The notes: a model not told the origin generated them from the sequence alone. Counted from the stretch's first letter, positions 8,270 to 16,865 are shown. The stretch: DNA of 64,000 nucleotides from Anaerolineaceae bacterium (GCA_016841365.1 JAENZI010000003.1:143423-207422), one strand, 5' to 3'. Numbers and translations are program-made.

Positions 8270-8806
8270 TTATATATCAATTGTTATAGTAGCATTCTTC
8301 AAACTCAACTGACCATCAAGAGTTCCAAGAACAAATTCTAAATCTTCAATCTCCTTTGACAATTCAAGTTCATTAACATTAACAACATAATCCCGTGAAA
8401 AACCTGAATCCTTATCCGTAACGCCAACACCTTCATTCATAGCTTTATGACGCATTCTTTTCAAGTCTTCTGTTATTATACTGAGGAAATATTGTTCTTT
8501 TGGTGCTATTTCTCTTCTCCAAGTGAGCCAGTCACTAATCGTTTTTGTTTCATTACCAATTAATATAGTATTTTCAGAATTCGCTTTTTGGATAACAGAA
8601 CGGATTTTTATTAAGCGGTCTTGAAGATCGAAGATTGCCTGCCTTTCTCGAGCAATCAATTCACTGGATCCGCCGTCCTTCTCATGAGGATCTCTTATAG
8701 ACGACTTCCTATATAAATAGTTTTTTACAAATTCCCGTTTTTTCTCTATTCGTTTTTCAATGGTTGGGATTTCAGCAAGGGCTTCCGTAATTGTTATCTC
8801 AGTCAT
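8270..8806 (-). CDS. Coiled-coil protein of unknown function in accessory island
   Basis: The 178-residue product is not recognised with certainty. It is charged and helical (EIPTIEKRIEKKREFVKNYL, then RERQAIFDLQDRLIKIRSVIQKAN), and ends in a short strand region (LSLKNATITIDI). The layout of a helical hairpin followed by a central TI-x-DWLTWR segment is weakly reminiscent of small DIP1984-like or phage-borne helical proteins, but I would not assign it. It is preceded by AGGAGTG before ATG 8806. Codon use is AT-rich like the restriction genes to its right, so it probably arrived with them. Confidence 0.65.
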   Translation of the reverse strand: MTEITITEALAEIPTIEKRIEKKREFVKNYLYRKSSIRDPHEKDGGSSELIARERQAIFDLQDRLIKIRSVIQKANSENTILIGNETKTISDWLTWRREIAPKEQYFLSIITEDLKRMRHKAMNEGVGVTDKDSGFSRDYVVNVNELELSKEIEDLEFVLGTLDGQLSLKNATITIDI

Positions 8807-8877
8807 CTGTTTACACTCCTGGTTTTTATTGATTTAATAATTATACACATTTATGGAACCGATTGCATATACCTGAG

Positions 8878-8890
8878 TTTGTGGTTTTTC
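8878..8890 (+). repeat. 13-base direct repeat, copy 2
   Basis: This is the second exact copy of TTTGTGGTTTTTC (first at 8198-8210). Confidence 0.35.
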
Positions 8891-9020
8891 GGGTAAAACA
8901 AGCATATGCAAAAAATTCTTTGATTCTAATTTTAATTTTATCAAAATTAATCTGTTTTTTCAGGTTAATTAACCAAATTATGTAAACAATATAATAATAA
9001 AGTCAGCCGGCAGTCTTATA

Positions 9021-9686
9021 TTATTGTTCATGATGAGTATTTTGTTCAATAAACTGGTTTAGATGGACTCTCCACTTGGCCGGATCATACCAACCGCAAC
9101 CCTCACATGTACCTTCATATTCTTTAGTGCCAAAATAGAAAAAGTTTATTCCAAGAAGAGGTTGTCTTTTATTAGTGGCATTACACTTTTCGCAATGTCT
9201 GCTCTTCAAAAGATTGTGTTCACGAACCAATAACATGTATCGACTTTTTAACTCTTCATCAGTAGCATTATCATCTAAATCTGCTTCAGATTCACCCCAT
9301 CTAACTTCAGGGATTCGATGATCAACTTCAATTGCTCGACCTGTAGGAGCATATCCAAGGATCTCGTCTTTCCCATCAAACAACTTTATTATCCTATTTC
9401 GCAAATTTCTACTTATCGTTGCTCTTTTAATAGGTTCATGTTGAGGTGTTGTCGAAATCAACCTTCTGTGATGAGTGATCCTCCCACAATTCTTACAAAG
9501 CATACGCTTTGACCAATGTGACCCAACTTTTTCCATAGAGTAACCATCTTGTCGAATTCCTTGAAGAGCCTTGGCTGGCTGAGACCCTGGAAGCTCACAC
9601 TCAGAACAATGCCATTTTAAATCGCTCAGTATTTCAAAAATTCTATGTTTTTGGGTTCCTTCGTTATACGGGTTTGTGTTTTGCAT
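9021..9686 (-). CDS. HNH restriction endonuclease, NlaIII/IceA-like
   Basis: The 221-residue protein starts with a winged-helix-like segment and a Cys-rich finger (CSECELPG, LCKNCGR). The nuclease core is EVDHRIPEVRW, followed by REHNLLKSRHCEKCNATNKR and GINFFYFG, then CEGCGWYDPAKWR. The D-H...H-N pattern is the beta-beta-alpha-metal (HNH) fold, and the paired CxxC knuckles followed by a YDP motif resemble the tail of NlaIII/IceA-type type II enzymes. The recognition site cannot be predicted. The start ATG 9686 has AAGGAA upstream. The matching methyltransferase is probably the gene at 11638-12720, though that gene also has its own coupled nuclease. Confidence 0.75.
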   Translation of the reverse strand: MQNTNPYNEGTQKHRIFEILSDLKWHCSECELPGSQPAKALQGIRQDGYSMEKVGSHWSKRMLCKNCGRITHHRRLISTTPQHEPIKRATISRNLRNRIIKLFDGKDEILGYAPTGRAIEVDHRIPEVRWGESEADLDDNATDEELKSRYMLLVREHNLLKSRHCEKCNATNKRQPLLGINFFYFGTKEYEGTCEGCGWYDPAKWRVHLNQFIEQNTHHEQ

Positions 9687-9710
9687 AATATCTTGTTCCT
9701 TATTGAAAAT

Positions 9711-9939
9711 CTATTTGATAGCAAAAATGATGTCAGACAGAGTAACCTCTTGTGGCTTAAGATCTAATCTGATTAGATTTTGGGAATTAAATATAGCCAA
9801 AAATTCACGTATTTTCACCTTAAGCCAAGAAATGTTTGCTTTCAATTTGCGGTTTTGTCAATTTGAGTTATTTTGGTTTCTATTTCATAAATAATCTTGA
9901 CCTAATTTTTAATTCCTGAGAGATCTGTATTAAATCCAT
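9711..9939 (-). pseudogene. Possible frameshifted small gene upstream of the HNH nuclease
   Basis: On the minus strand, AAGGAGG sits five bases before ATG 9939, an excellent ribosome binding site. It opens only a 19-codon frame (MDLIQISQELKIRSRLFMK, stop at 9880). A second frame continues as YEIETKITQIDKTAN and a third as ANISWLKVKIREFLAIFNSQ ending RLDLKPQEVTLSDIIFAIK before a stop at 9711, just ahead of the HNH gene. The three segments read like one soluble protein broken by two frameshifts. Product unknown. It could instead be chance open frames behind a real short peptide. Confidence 0.3.
9762..9778. promoter_or_regulatory. 17-base palindrome, candidate operator of the HNH nuclease
   Basis: ATCTAATC-T-GATTAGAT is perfectly symmetrical around one base. 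It lies 76 bases upstream of the HNH gene start. Restriction genes are often controlled by small DNA-binding proteins acting at such sites. A GGCTTAAG/CTTAAGCC pair flanks it (9755-9762 and about 9832-9839). Confidence 0.4.
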
Positions 9940-10140
9940 TACAACCTCCTTTTATTGGCATATGGAAATGGCAACAATATTCAATTGTTGAGACGCTATT
10001 TATGGGATTTTAGGTGTCCTGGGTCACAGCCTGGGACAAAAGAATTTACATTTCTGGAAATCATGTGAGCAATATTTTTCATGACCCCAAAAATTTTTTA
10101 CGATTGAACTGCTAAAATAATACTAATTTATACCTATCTA

Positions 10141-10407
10141 TCACTGTATTAATGATAAACCATACTCACTAAATTCATAATTTCCTTTACTGATACGGGT
10201 AAAAACATTTCGATACTTTTTTAAGACCTTATTCCTTCTTGGGGGTGCATTACTGATCATCGATTGGAAGGTTCCAGTATAACCCCTTTCCCAAACATGA
10301 GATGAAAGTCCTAATTCTAATCTTATATCTTTCCGTGTGAAACTAGTTTTGCCTTTTTTTACATACAAATCACTTGCCGCTTGAAATATTTCCTGTACAT
10401 GTGTCAT
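10141..10407 (-). CDS. Small winged-helix-like protein of restriction islands
   Basis: The 88-residue product (MTHVQEIFQAASDLYVKKGK) has a helix, a helix-turn region (FTRKDIRLELGLSS), then a conserved-looking segment NAPPRRNKVLKKYRNVFTRI and a C-terminal SKGNYEFSEYG wing. Stand-alone domains of this pattern (DUF7669-like) are found beside or fused to restriction nucleases, where they are thought to bind DNA. The start has GAGGAGTAAC upstream. It is AT-rich like its neighbours and lies between the two nuclease genes, so it may regulate or assist them. This assignment is by pattern only. Confidence 0.55.
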   Translation of the reverse strand: MTHVQEIFQAASDLYVKKGKTSFTRKDIRLELGLSSHVWERGYTGTFQSMISNAPPRRNKVLKKYRNVFTRISKGNYEFSEYGLSLIQ

Positions 10408-10480
10408 ATGTTACTCCTCTTCGCATTTAAACGATAGTCACCACAAATTAATTCTATTCAAAAGTTGTATTATATATAAA

Positions 10481-11638
10481 TTAATTATAATTGATTTCAT
10501 TGAAGACCAAACTGTGGTTTTTTATCTGATACTCAATATACTTTATGGGATAACATTTGTTATTCTTCTTATTAAAATACTCAAAGTCTTCCAACATATC
10601 AGAGAAACTCTGGTTATTTTTGTTTTTAATTTTTTTCGCTATGATAACAGGTTGAATATCACTAACTCTGTTAGGAATGTAATACTGTTCTAACCAATCA
10701 ACATATCTTTGCAACTGGTTCGTTATCACTGAGTTTGCTTCACACGCTTTTAACTCAATCGCCTTAAGAATTCGCGAATTTGGCATCAGCAAAGAGACAG
10801 CAATGTCAATCCTCTGCATACCAAAACCACAAGAGACCTCATTACCTAACCATTCAATGATCTTGTCACCAATCAGACTATCATCCAAACTCGTATTAGT
10901 GTTTCTTCCAATATTGGATAGGATATATGCTTGCAAATGAGTCTCGAATGCCCTTAACTTTGTATACTTTCTTTCTAATCTAGGAAAAATGTTTATATTT
11001 TCTCTTTTACCTTTATATTTTTTTCCGCTTGCATTGATAATCTGTTGTGTATTCTTGTCAAAGCTAAAGCCATCATTATTCAACATCTGACGTTGATTCT
11101 TGTCACGGAGAAGTTTAAATAAACGCTCACTTTCGTATATGGTAATCATAGTATTCCCGCGATTACCTTTCAATTTCCTATAAATTAAACTCCACAACAT
11201 TTGATGTGGGGAATTAATATTTTTTATTTCATCAAGTGCTTCCCATTCTGTAACGCCAATTGGGTACACCTCATATGGTTCAATAATAGTTCTAAAAGTT
11301 AATGATTTCCCTAATTCTGCCTTTAAATATTGGTCAGGTTCATTGTTTTCAAAAAAAGAATATTCTTCAGTTGCTCGAAAAACACCAAAAAACATCCCTT
11401 CATAAATATGCATAGAACTATTTTGTTGAAGGTAAAAAATAATAAAATCACCTTTTCGTACTCTCTGTGAATCAGCGATCATAGATACTAAGCTGTTTTC
11501 TCTTTGATACGGAAGTGATGTGGTCGCCTTATTATTAAAATCGATGTAGTAATCTTTAGAACCAGTTCCTGAAAAGAGATATTCTAAGTGGATCATAAAT
11601 GTTTGCGTATCTACGATAAATACATGCGTCGTTGCCAT
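10481..11638 (-). CDS. EVE/YTH-like domain plus PD-(D/E)XK restriction nuclease
   Basis: The 385-residue protein has two parts. Residues 1-170 look like an EVE/PUA-like modified-base reader (THVFIVDTQTFMIHLEY, KGDFIIFYLQ, MFFGVFRATEE, PHQMLWSLIYRKLKGNRGN). The C-terminal half carries a PD-(D/E)XK-type core, with GFGMQRIDIAVSLL followed by LKAIELKACEA, giving the D...E-x-K catalytic pattern. A base reader fused to a nuclease is typical of modification-sensing or type II restriction enzymes. The start ATG overlaps the stop of the methyltransferase gene (TAATG), so the two are translationally coupled and probably form one restriction-modification system. Confidence 0.72.
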   Translation of the reverse strand: MATTHVFIVDTQTFMIHLEYLFSGTGSKDYYIDFNNKATTSLPYQRENSLVSMIADSQRVRKGDFIIFYLQQNSSMHIYEGMFFGVFRATEEYSFFENNEPDQYLKAELGKSLTFRTIIEPYEVYPIGVTEWEALDEIKNINSPHQMLWSLIYRKLKGNRGNTMITIYESERLFKLLRDKNQRQMLNNDGFSFDKNTQQIINASGKKYKGKRENINIFPRLERKYTKLRAFETHLQAYILSNIGRNTNTSLDDSLIGDKIIEWLGNEVSCGFGMQRIDIAVSLLMPNSRILKAIELKACEANSVITNQLQRYVDWLEQYYIPNRVSDIQPVIIAKKIKNKNNQSFSDMLEDFEYFNKKNNKCYPIKYIEYQIKNHSLVFNEINYN

Positions 11639-12720
11639 TATTTACCTAAATTATGTTCTTTCTTGAATAGAAAAATATATTCATGCTTAAAAATATAGAA
11701 ACCACCAACTAAAGCACGGTACCGCCATAATTCTTGTGCATTTTTCTTCCCTTTTGTTTCCTCAAAATTTTTAATTATTGTGGATTTTAAAGTAAATCCA
11801 TTTTTTAAAAATTCTTGCATTGTATAAAAACCAAGAGGTATCCATTCACCTTTTGAATATTTATCACCAATTACCAATGCGCAATATCGATCTTTATCCA
11901 AGATGTTGTTTACCTTCACTGCGAGAAGGCTCATCTTCTCAAGGAATGCTTCAATGTCTGTAGAATTAGATAAATCGCGAGGATCTTCGCTAAATTTTAT
12001 TATGTCCCAATATGGTGGATGCATGATCACAAATTGAACAGATTCAATACCAAATGTATTTAGTGTCTGCGGATAGTCCAATTCTATACTATCTGCTATT
12101 ACAATTTCAGCTTGCACATTCTTAGTAAATAAATTTGTCTCGTTTTGAACGTTATTTTTAGCTAATTGAGCTACCTCAGATTGAAGTTCGATTCCAATTC
12201 CATTTCTGCCGAGGCGTTTACATTCAATTAAAGTTGTTCCGCTCCCAAGAAACGTATCCAACACCCACTCATCACGCTTTGTATATCTTCTTATGAATTG
12301 ATTTGGTATTTGCGGTATAAAATTTCCCCAATAACCAGCATTATGAGCGCCCGAACTATCACGTCTATTAATGATCCAAAGACTATCAGTAATAATGTCT
12401 TGGTATTCTTTCCATCGATAAAGATTTATATCATTTATTTTGCTTGTTTTCACTTTTGTGAATGATTTGATCAATCTTGTTAGGTAATATTTAGTTCGTT
12501 CAATCGTATGTGTTTCTTGAATTTGTGATAATGCATCGATTAAAAAACCTCTCTGAATAACAATTGTTTTAGTTTCTTTATCATTATCAACACCCTCAAT
12601 TACTCTATAACTATCAATATCAGTTTGGATTCTTAATATCGAATCTTTAATTTCATTTAAATCATTACTATTGTATGCTCTTGACAAATCCTGTACGATT
12701 TTGCTTCTATTAATTTTCAT
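11638..12720 (-). CDS. DNA methyltransferase (N4/N6 amino-methylase)
   Basis: The 360-residue protein has the SAM-binding motif DTFLGSGTTLIECKRLG (near residue 155) and the catalytic motif HPPYWDI (near residue 235), so motif I comes before motif IV. HNAGYWGNFIPQIPNQFIRR before motif I is the motif X region. This marks an exocyclic amino methyltransferase of adenine-N6 or cytosine-N4 type; PPYW leans slightly to N4-cytosine. The N-terminal 110 residues are helical and may hold the target-recognition part. The TAATG overlap with the downstream EVE-nuclease suggests a type II system in which the methylase is made first. Composition is strongly AT-rich, as in the rest of the island. Confidence 0.85.
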   Translation of the reverse strand: MKINRSKIVQDLSRAYNSNDLNEIKDSILRIQTDIDSYRVIEGVDNDKETKTIVIQRGFLIDALSQIQETHTIERTKYYLTRLIKSFTKVKTSKINDINLYRWKEYQDIITDSLWIINRRDSSGAHNAGYWGNFIPQIPNQFIRRYTKRDEWVLDTFLGSGTTLIECKRLGRNGIGIELQSEVAQLAKNNVQNETNLFTKNVQAEIVIADSIELDYPQTLNTFGIESVQFVIMHPPYWDIIKFSEDPRDLSNSTDIEAFLEKMSLLAVKVNNILDKDRYCALVIGDKYSKGEWIPLGFYTMQEFLKNGFTLKSTIIKNFEETKGKKNAQELWRYRALVGGFYIFKHEYIFLFKKEHNLGK

Positions 12721-12814
12721 AGATAATTATTATTCCTAAGTTTGTAGTTTATTGTTCTAAAATTTTACCATGCCATAAAATATTAGCATGCTGTTGGTTT
12801 CAAAGTTTGAGTTA

Positions 12815-12835
12815 TCAAGTTTGGGGCTAACTTGA
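12815..12835. repeat. Inverted repeat upstream of methyltransferase
   Basis: TCAAGTT-TGGGGCT-AACTTGA has perfect 7-bp arms, about 95 bases upstream of the methyltransferase start. It could be an operator or RNA hairpin. Confidence 0.35.
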
Positions 12836-13028
12836 AGTGATAAAGTAGGACACACCTAATTAATTTGTTACATCTGGTTAAGTCCACAAATGGTCTTCTT
12901 GAAAAATTAATATTTTTTTTATCAATTTATCATTTCAAAAGTTAAAGAGGAAAATGAATACAGATATTTTTATATCACCATTCTCGTTACAATCACTGCT
13001 TATTAACACTGTCCGACCTATAATAAAA

Positions 13029-13069
13029 AAGGATAAGCTCCGGCTTCCCTCTCACCCGGACTTATCCTT
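13029..13069 (-). terminator. Terminator of acpP
   Basis: On the minus strand AAGGATAAGTCCGG pairs with its complement with one bulged base and is followed by CCTTTTTTATTA. It lies 28 bases after the acpP stop. Confidence 0.8.
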
Positions 13070-13096
13070 CCTTAGAATTCCCTAAAATCACGACTC

Positions 13097-13330
13097 TTAC
13101 AACTTGTTGTCAATATATTCGACCGCGTCGTTAACCGTCTGTATATCGCGTGCTTCGTCGTCTGAAATTGCGATATCAAATTTTTCGCAAAATCCATCGA
13201 TCAAGAAGAACTGATCCATCGAATCGGCTTTGAGATCTTCAATGAAGCGGGTTTCAAGGGTAATATTATCATCATCGACCTTCAATACATCCACAATGAC
13301 TTCTTTTACCTTTTCAAATGTGTCGGACAT
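13097..13330 (-). CDS. acpP: Acyl carrier protein
   Basis: The 77-residue acidic protein is a normal-sized ACP. The serine that receives 4'-phosphopantetheine is in KADSMDQF, in which Met replaces the more common Leu after Ser. It carries growing acyl chains in type II fatty-acid synthesis. AGGAGG lies just before ATG 13330, and a clear sigma-70 promoter and terminator flank it, so it is a single-gene unit with strong expression signals. No fab genes are adjacent. Confidence 0.92.
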   Translation of the reverse strand: MSDTFEKVKEVIVDVLKVDDDNITLETRFIEDLKADSMDQFFLIDGFCEKFDIAISDDEARDIQTVNDAVEYIDNKL

Positions 13331-13361
13331 TATGCCTCCTGTCTGTGATATGATTATTAAA

Positions 13362-13389
13362 ATTCTAACGCGCCTTTGGAAACTGTCAA
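13362..13389 (-). promoter_or_regulatory. Sigma-70 promoter of acpP
   Basis: TTGACA (minus strand, 13389-13384) and TAGAAT (13367-13362) are separated by 16 bases. This is the best consensus promoter in the window. Confidence 0.8.
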
Positions 13390-13424
13390 GGCAATCCGCC
13401 AGTTTCCCTAAAATTTAACCCGAT

Positions 13425-14459
13425 ATGATGGAAAAAGATACGCCAATCGCCAACCGAAAAGACGAGCATATCCAGATCAACCTCGAAAAAGATGTTGATT
13501 CATCTCTGACAACGGGGCTTGAGGAATACCGCCTTATCCACCAGGCACTCCCCGAATTATCGCTTGAGGAGATTGACCTCAGCCAGACTTTATTCGGGAA
13601 ACATCAGCGGGTGCCGGTACTGGTGTCGTCAATGACAGGCGGCACAGAAGAAGCCAAGCGGATCAACCGCAACTTAGCCACGGCTGCGCAAGCTGTAGGT
13701 TTGGCGATGGGTGTGGGTTCTCAGCGTGCTGCCATCAAAGAACCTTCCCTTGCAGCCACATTCCAGGTACGCCAATATGCGCCCGACATCCTGCTGTTTG
13801 CCAATCTCGGTGCTGTTCAATTAAACTACGGCTTTGGGATTGATGAATGCCAGCGAGCTGTTGAAATAATCGGTGCGGACGCCCTGGTCATGCACCTCAA
13901 CCCCCTGCAAGAAGCTCTGCAGCCTGAAGGGGATGTCAATTTTGCTGGGTTAACCTCAAAAATCGCTGAAATCAAACGCCATCTATCCGTGCCATTGATC
14001 GTCAAAGAGGTCGGTTGGGGATTTTCTCAAGATGCCGTACGGATGCTCTACGAAGCAGGTGTTGACGCACTGGATGTCGCCGGCGCTGGCGGGACCTCCT
14101 GGTCAGAAGTTGAGAAGCATCGCATCACAGACCCCTATCAGGAGCAAACCGCAGGCGTTTTCAAAGATTGGGGCATTCCAACCACCCAGTCGCTGCTTAA
14201 CGCCCGCGCGGTGGATGAGAATTGGCTAATTTTCGCCTCAGGCGGCTTGCGCACCGGGATTGACATCGCCAAGTGCCTGGCATTAGGTGCACAATTAGGC
14301 GGGATGGCAAGCTTGTTCCTGAAAGCCGCTGCGCAATCTGCAGAAACAGCCGCCGATACCATGCGCATGATTGTCAACCAGGTCCGGATTGCCATGTTTG
14401 CGTGCGGTGCCCGTAATTTATCAGAACTAAACCTCCAAAAACTGATAAAAATCAAATAG
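13425..14459 (+). CDS. fni: Isopentenyl-diphosphate delta-isomerase, type 2
   Basis: The 344-residue protein is the FMN-dependent type 2 enzyme that interconverts IPP and DMAPP. The N-terminal RKDEHIQ signature (from Arg11), the glycine-rich [15 protein letters not shown] loop, and the C-terminal flavin-phosphate site [17 protein letters not shown] are all present. It is followed 12 bases later by a polyprenyl synthase that uses both products, so they form an isoprenoid operon. Confidence 0.94.
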   Translation: MMEKDTPIANRKDEHIQINLEKDVDSSLTTGLEEYRLIHQALPELSLEEIDLSQTLFGKHQRVPVLVSSMTGGTEEAKRINRNLATAAQAVGLAMGVGSQRAAIKEPSLAATFQVRQYAPDILLFANLGAVQLNYGFGIDECQRAVEIIGADALVMHLNPLQEALQPEGDVNFAGLTSKIAEIKRHLSVPLIVKEVGWGFSQDAVRMLYEAGVDALDVAGAGGTSWSEVEKHRITDPYQEQTAGVFKDWGIPTTQSLLNARAVDENWLIFASGGLRTGIDIAKCLALGAQLGGMASLFLKAAAQSAETAADTMRMIVNQVRIAMFACGARNLSELNLQKLIKIK

Positions 14460-14471
14460 CAGGATGTCAGA

Positions 14472-15485
14472 ATGAACCTCAAATCACTGCAACAACAGCT
14501 CTTGCCTAAAATTGAGACCCATCTGCAAACCTTCCTTGACAACCAACCCTTTGAGCTCACCCCGGGGTTGAAGGAGATGCTCTCCTATCACATGGGTTGG
14601 GAAAATGGCGGCAGACCGGGCAAGCGCATCCGACCGTTGCTGACCTTGCTATGTAACCAGGCTTTCGGCGGTGCGCTTTCTGATGCCTTCCCAGCAGCGG
14701 TCAGCTTAGAATATCTGCACAATTTCACCCTGATCCACGATGATATCGAGGACCGTTCGCCCCAACGTCACGGACAGGACACCGTCTGGTACCGCTGGGG
14801 CATCCCACAAGCCATCAACGCAGGTGATGCCATGTTCAGCATTGCCCAACTGGCGATGCTCGGGCTGAGAGAAACCTGCCCGAATGATGTTGCATTGCAT
14901 GCTGCACACCGCCTGAACGAAGTCTGCCTGCATCTCACCCAGGGGCAATATCTCGATATCTCATTCGAATACGAAGATTCCGTCCCGTTAGAGACTTACC
15001 TGATGATGATCGAAGGTAAAACAGGGGCGCTGGTTGCCTTAGCTGCTGAACTGGGTGGATTAACCGCTGGAAAACACGCATCAATCATCCGCACCTTGTC
15101 TGAATTCGGCAGAAACCTCGGGATTGCCTTCCAGATTCAGGATGACTTTTTAGGGATATGGGGCGACCCAAAAATCACCGGCAAATCAACCGCCAGTGAC
15201 ATCACAACCAAAAAGAAAACCCTGCCGATCCTTTACGGCCTGCAAAACAGCACAGAATTTGCTTCCTCATGGCAAGTTGTTTCTCCCACATCAAAGCAGG
15301 TTCAGCATATGGCTGACTTGTTAGAGACATGTGGTGCTAAGGATTATGTCAAGCAACATGCAGAGCACACCACAGATCAGGCTTTTGCGGCATTAGAAAC
15401 CCTGTTCCCCAACCATGGTGAGGGAAACAACTACGCACAGGCGTTGTTCGAAATGTGTGAGGTATTACTCGCCCGAAAAATGTAA
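14472..15485 (+). CDS. Polyprenyl diphosphate synthase (geranylgeranyl/farnesyl type)
   Basis: The 337-residue protein is a trans-prenyltransferase. It has the GRPGKRIRP IPP-binding motif (residues 47-55), the first Asp-rich motif DDIED (90-94) and the second DDFLG near residue 220. Chain length is set by residues just before the first Asp-rich motif (EYLHNFTLIHDD). Bulky Phe/Thr there suggests short to medium products (C15-C20), but this is uncertain. It lies 12 bases after fni and converges on the MATE-like gene. Confidence 0.9.
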   Translation: MNLKSLQQQLLPKIETHLQTFLDNQPFELTPGLKEMLSYHMGWENGGRPGKRIRPLLTLLCNQAFGGALSDAFPAAVSLEYLHNFTLIHDDIEDRSPQRHGQDTVWYRWGIPQAINAGDAMFSIAQLAMLGLRETCPNDVALHAAHRLNEVCLHLTQGQYLDISFEYEDSVPLETYLMMIEGKTGALVALAAELGGLTAGKHASIIRTLSEFGRNLGIAFQIQDDFLGIWGDPKITGKSTASDITTKKKTLPILYGLQNSTEFASSWQVVSPTSKQVQHMADLLETCGAKDYVKQHAEHTTDQAFAALETLFPNHGEGNNYAQALFEMCEVLLARKM

Positions 15486-15512
15486 TCCCCCCCTAAATTT
15501 TGGCTATTCCCA

Positions 15513-16844
15513 TTAAGCCGCCAGCCGCTGACGTTGTTCTCGGCTGCGCACCATCAACCACACGCCCTGAGCCAGGTGCGCTGCCGTAAAGGCAGTCACC
15601 GCGACATAAACGCCAAGGTAAGCATCTGTAAAAATCCCAAATGCCAGGATCAACCCCAACACAAACAAAAATATTGCCACTGCTTCTGCAACAGCTCGTG
15701 TCTTCCCAAAATAGACGATGATCCCTTGATAAAAATTGATGAATAGGCTGATAATCGTCAATGGCACGCCTATCGCCAACACATTCATCGCTAAAGGCAC
15801 CAGGTTTGCCGGCAGATTTGCAAAGCGGGTGAACCACCACTCAGAAAATGGCGTCAAAACGATCAGCAATGCGAAACCGAGTGTGATAGCAGAGGCCAGC
15901 CAAACGAATTTTCGTAATGCCTGGAACGAACGTCTTTCTTCAAGCAGCGCCACGACGGCCTCATTGAAGGCAACACCAGGACTTCTAAACACAAACAACA
16001 ACCCCGTTACTACTGACCATGTTGCCAGCGAATCAATCGGATTGGGCATGCGGGATACCGCACCGCTGATCAATGGCTGCCATAACAGCCACAACCAGGA
16101 TGTCAGCGCTAGGGGAATATAAAACACCATGAACTTTCGCGTCGAAAATGTGTCTGCGACTGGCGGTGCTGCTTTGATTTCCGGGAGGATTTTTCGGGCT
16201 CTCAGCCCTGCATAAATGGCTTCAAAGCTGACCCCCAATCCCTGCGCCAATCCAGCAAGGCTTGCCCCAGGAATAGTTTTTAGAGTAAACCCAACAGCCA
16301 AAACAACGCTGACGGTCACCAGGCGGACGATTGTGATCTCCCCGACAATTTTCGAGTGCCCAAAACGGATCATCGTTCCCTGTTGGAACCGCCGGTACGC
16401 GATGGCGATCGTCCATGGTGATAAGAACAGCAGCCCCCGCCTTGCTGGCTCAATGACTTCTTGAGGTGCCTGGAGCAACACCGTAACGATAAAATCATAT
16501 ATTGGGGTAACCGCCACAAGAACGTGGACAAGGGATAAAATGACCCCCATCCATAATGTGATCTTTTTCAGTTTCTGATAAGAATACCAATCCCGGCTAA
16601 GGGCAGTTGAGGCTGCCAGCAGCATCAGCACCGGTGCTTCAATCGTCAGTGCGATAGGAAAGGTAACTCCGCCATAGGCTGCCAGGTTGATCTTCGGATC
16701 AGCGAGCCGAGCAGAGATGGCATTGATCGTCGGCAGTTCCATGCTCATCAGCATCCAACTGGCAACTAGCGGCAGCCACGTCTTTAGTATTTTCTTAGTG
16801 GTTAACTTGTCTGCGTCCGAATCCAGACCCTGGGTGTGATTCAA
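15513..16844 (-). CDS. MATE/MOP-superfamily membrane transporter
   Basis: The 443-residue protein has about 12 hydrophobic segments in two halves and resembles multidrug/oligosaccharide-lipid/polysaccharide exporters (for example TWLPLVASWMLMSMELPTIN at the first helix). MATE and ANKH-like members share this fold; the substrate is not predictable. The start is TTG 16844 with GAGGAA upstream. It is the last gene of a minus-strand run after an M20 peptidase gene (22-base gap), which hints at export of a deacylated or cleaved product, but only by position. Confidence 0.78.
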   Translation of the reverse strand: MNHTQGLDSDADKLTTKKILKTWLPLVASWMLMSMELPTINAISARLADPKINLAAYGGVTFPIALTIEAPVLMLLAASTALSRDWYSYQKLKKITLWMGVILSLVHVLVAVTPIYDFIVTVLLQAPQEVIEPARRGLLFLSPWTIAIAYRRFQQGTMIRFGHSKIVGEITIVRLVTVSVVLAVGFTLKTIPGASLAGLAQGLGVSFEAIYAGLRARKILPEIKAAPPVADTFSTRKFMVFYIPLALTSWLWLLWQPLISGAVSRMPNPIDSLATWSVVTGLLFVFRSPGVAFNEAVVALLEERRSFQALRKFVWLASAITLGFALLIVLTPFSEWWFTRFANLPANLVPLAMNVLAIGVPLTIISLFINFYQGIIVYFGKTRAVAEAVAIFLFVLGLILAFGIFTDAYLGVYVAVTAFTAAHLAQGVWLMVRSREQRQRLAA

Positions 16845-16865
16845 TGATGCGTTCCTCGGGTCAAT

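Larger units (their letters stand above)
9687..10140. other. AT-rich intergenic region with decayed frames
   Basis: No intact gene longer than 60 codons is credible here. The track ORF at 9676-9894 (+) looks like noise. The region contains the possible frameshifted small gene (9711-9939, minus), the palindrome at 9762-9778, a perfect 7-bp hairpin CAACAAT-ATTCA-ATTGTTG (9972-9990), and an imperfect hairpin at 10016-10037. Confidence 0.55.
12721..13096. other. Right edge of accessory island, no gene
   Basis: No credible ORF is seen. It contains an inverted repeat (12815-12835) upstream of the methyltransferase and the acpP terminator (13029-13069). AT-rich composition ends around 12.98 kb. Confidence 0.6.

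Noticed and set aside
9676-9894. 72-codon plus-strand ORF in the island
   Set aside because: Phe/Leu/Ile-rich sequence with no ribosome binding site or domain; it overlaps the start of the HNH gene and opposes all neighbours.
15493-15840. 115-codon minus ORF overlapping the MATE-like gene
   Set aside because: It is an alternate frame inside a long membrane-protein gene on the same strand.
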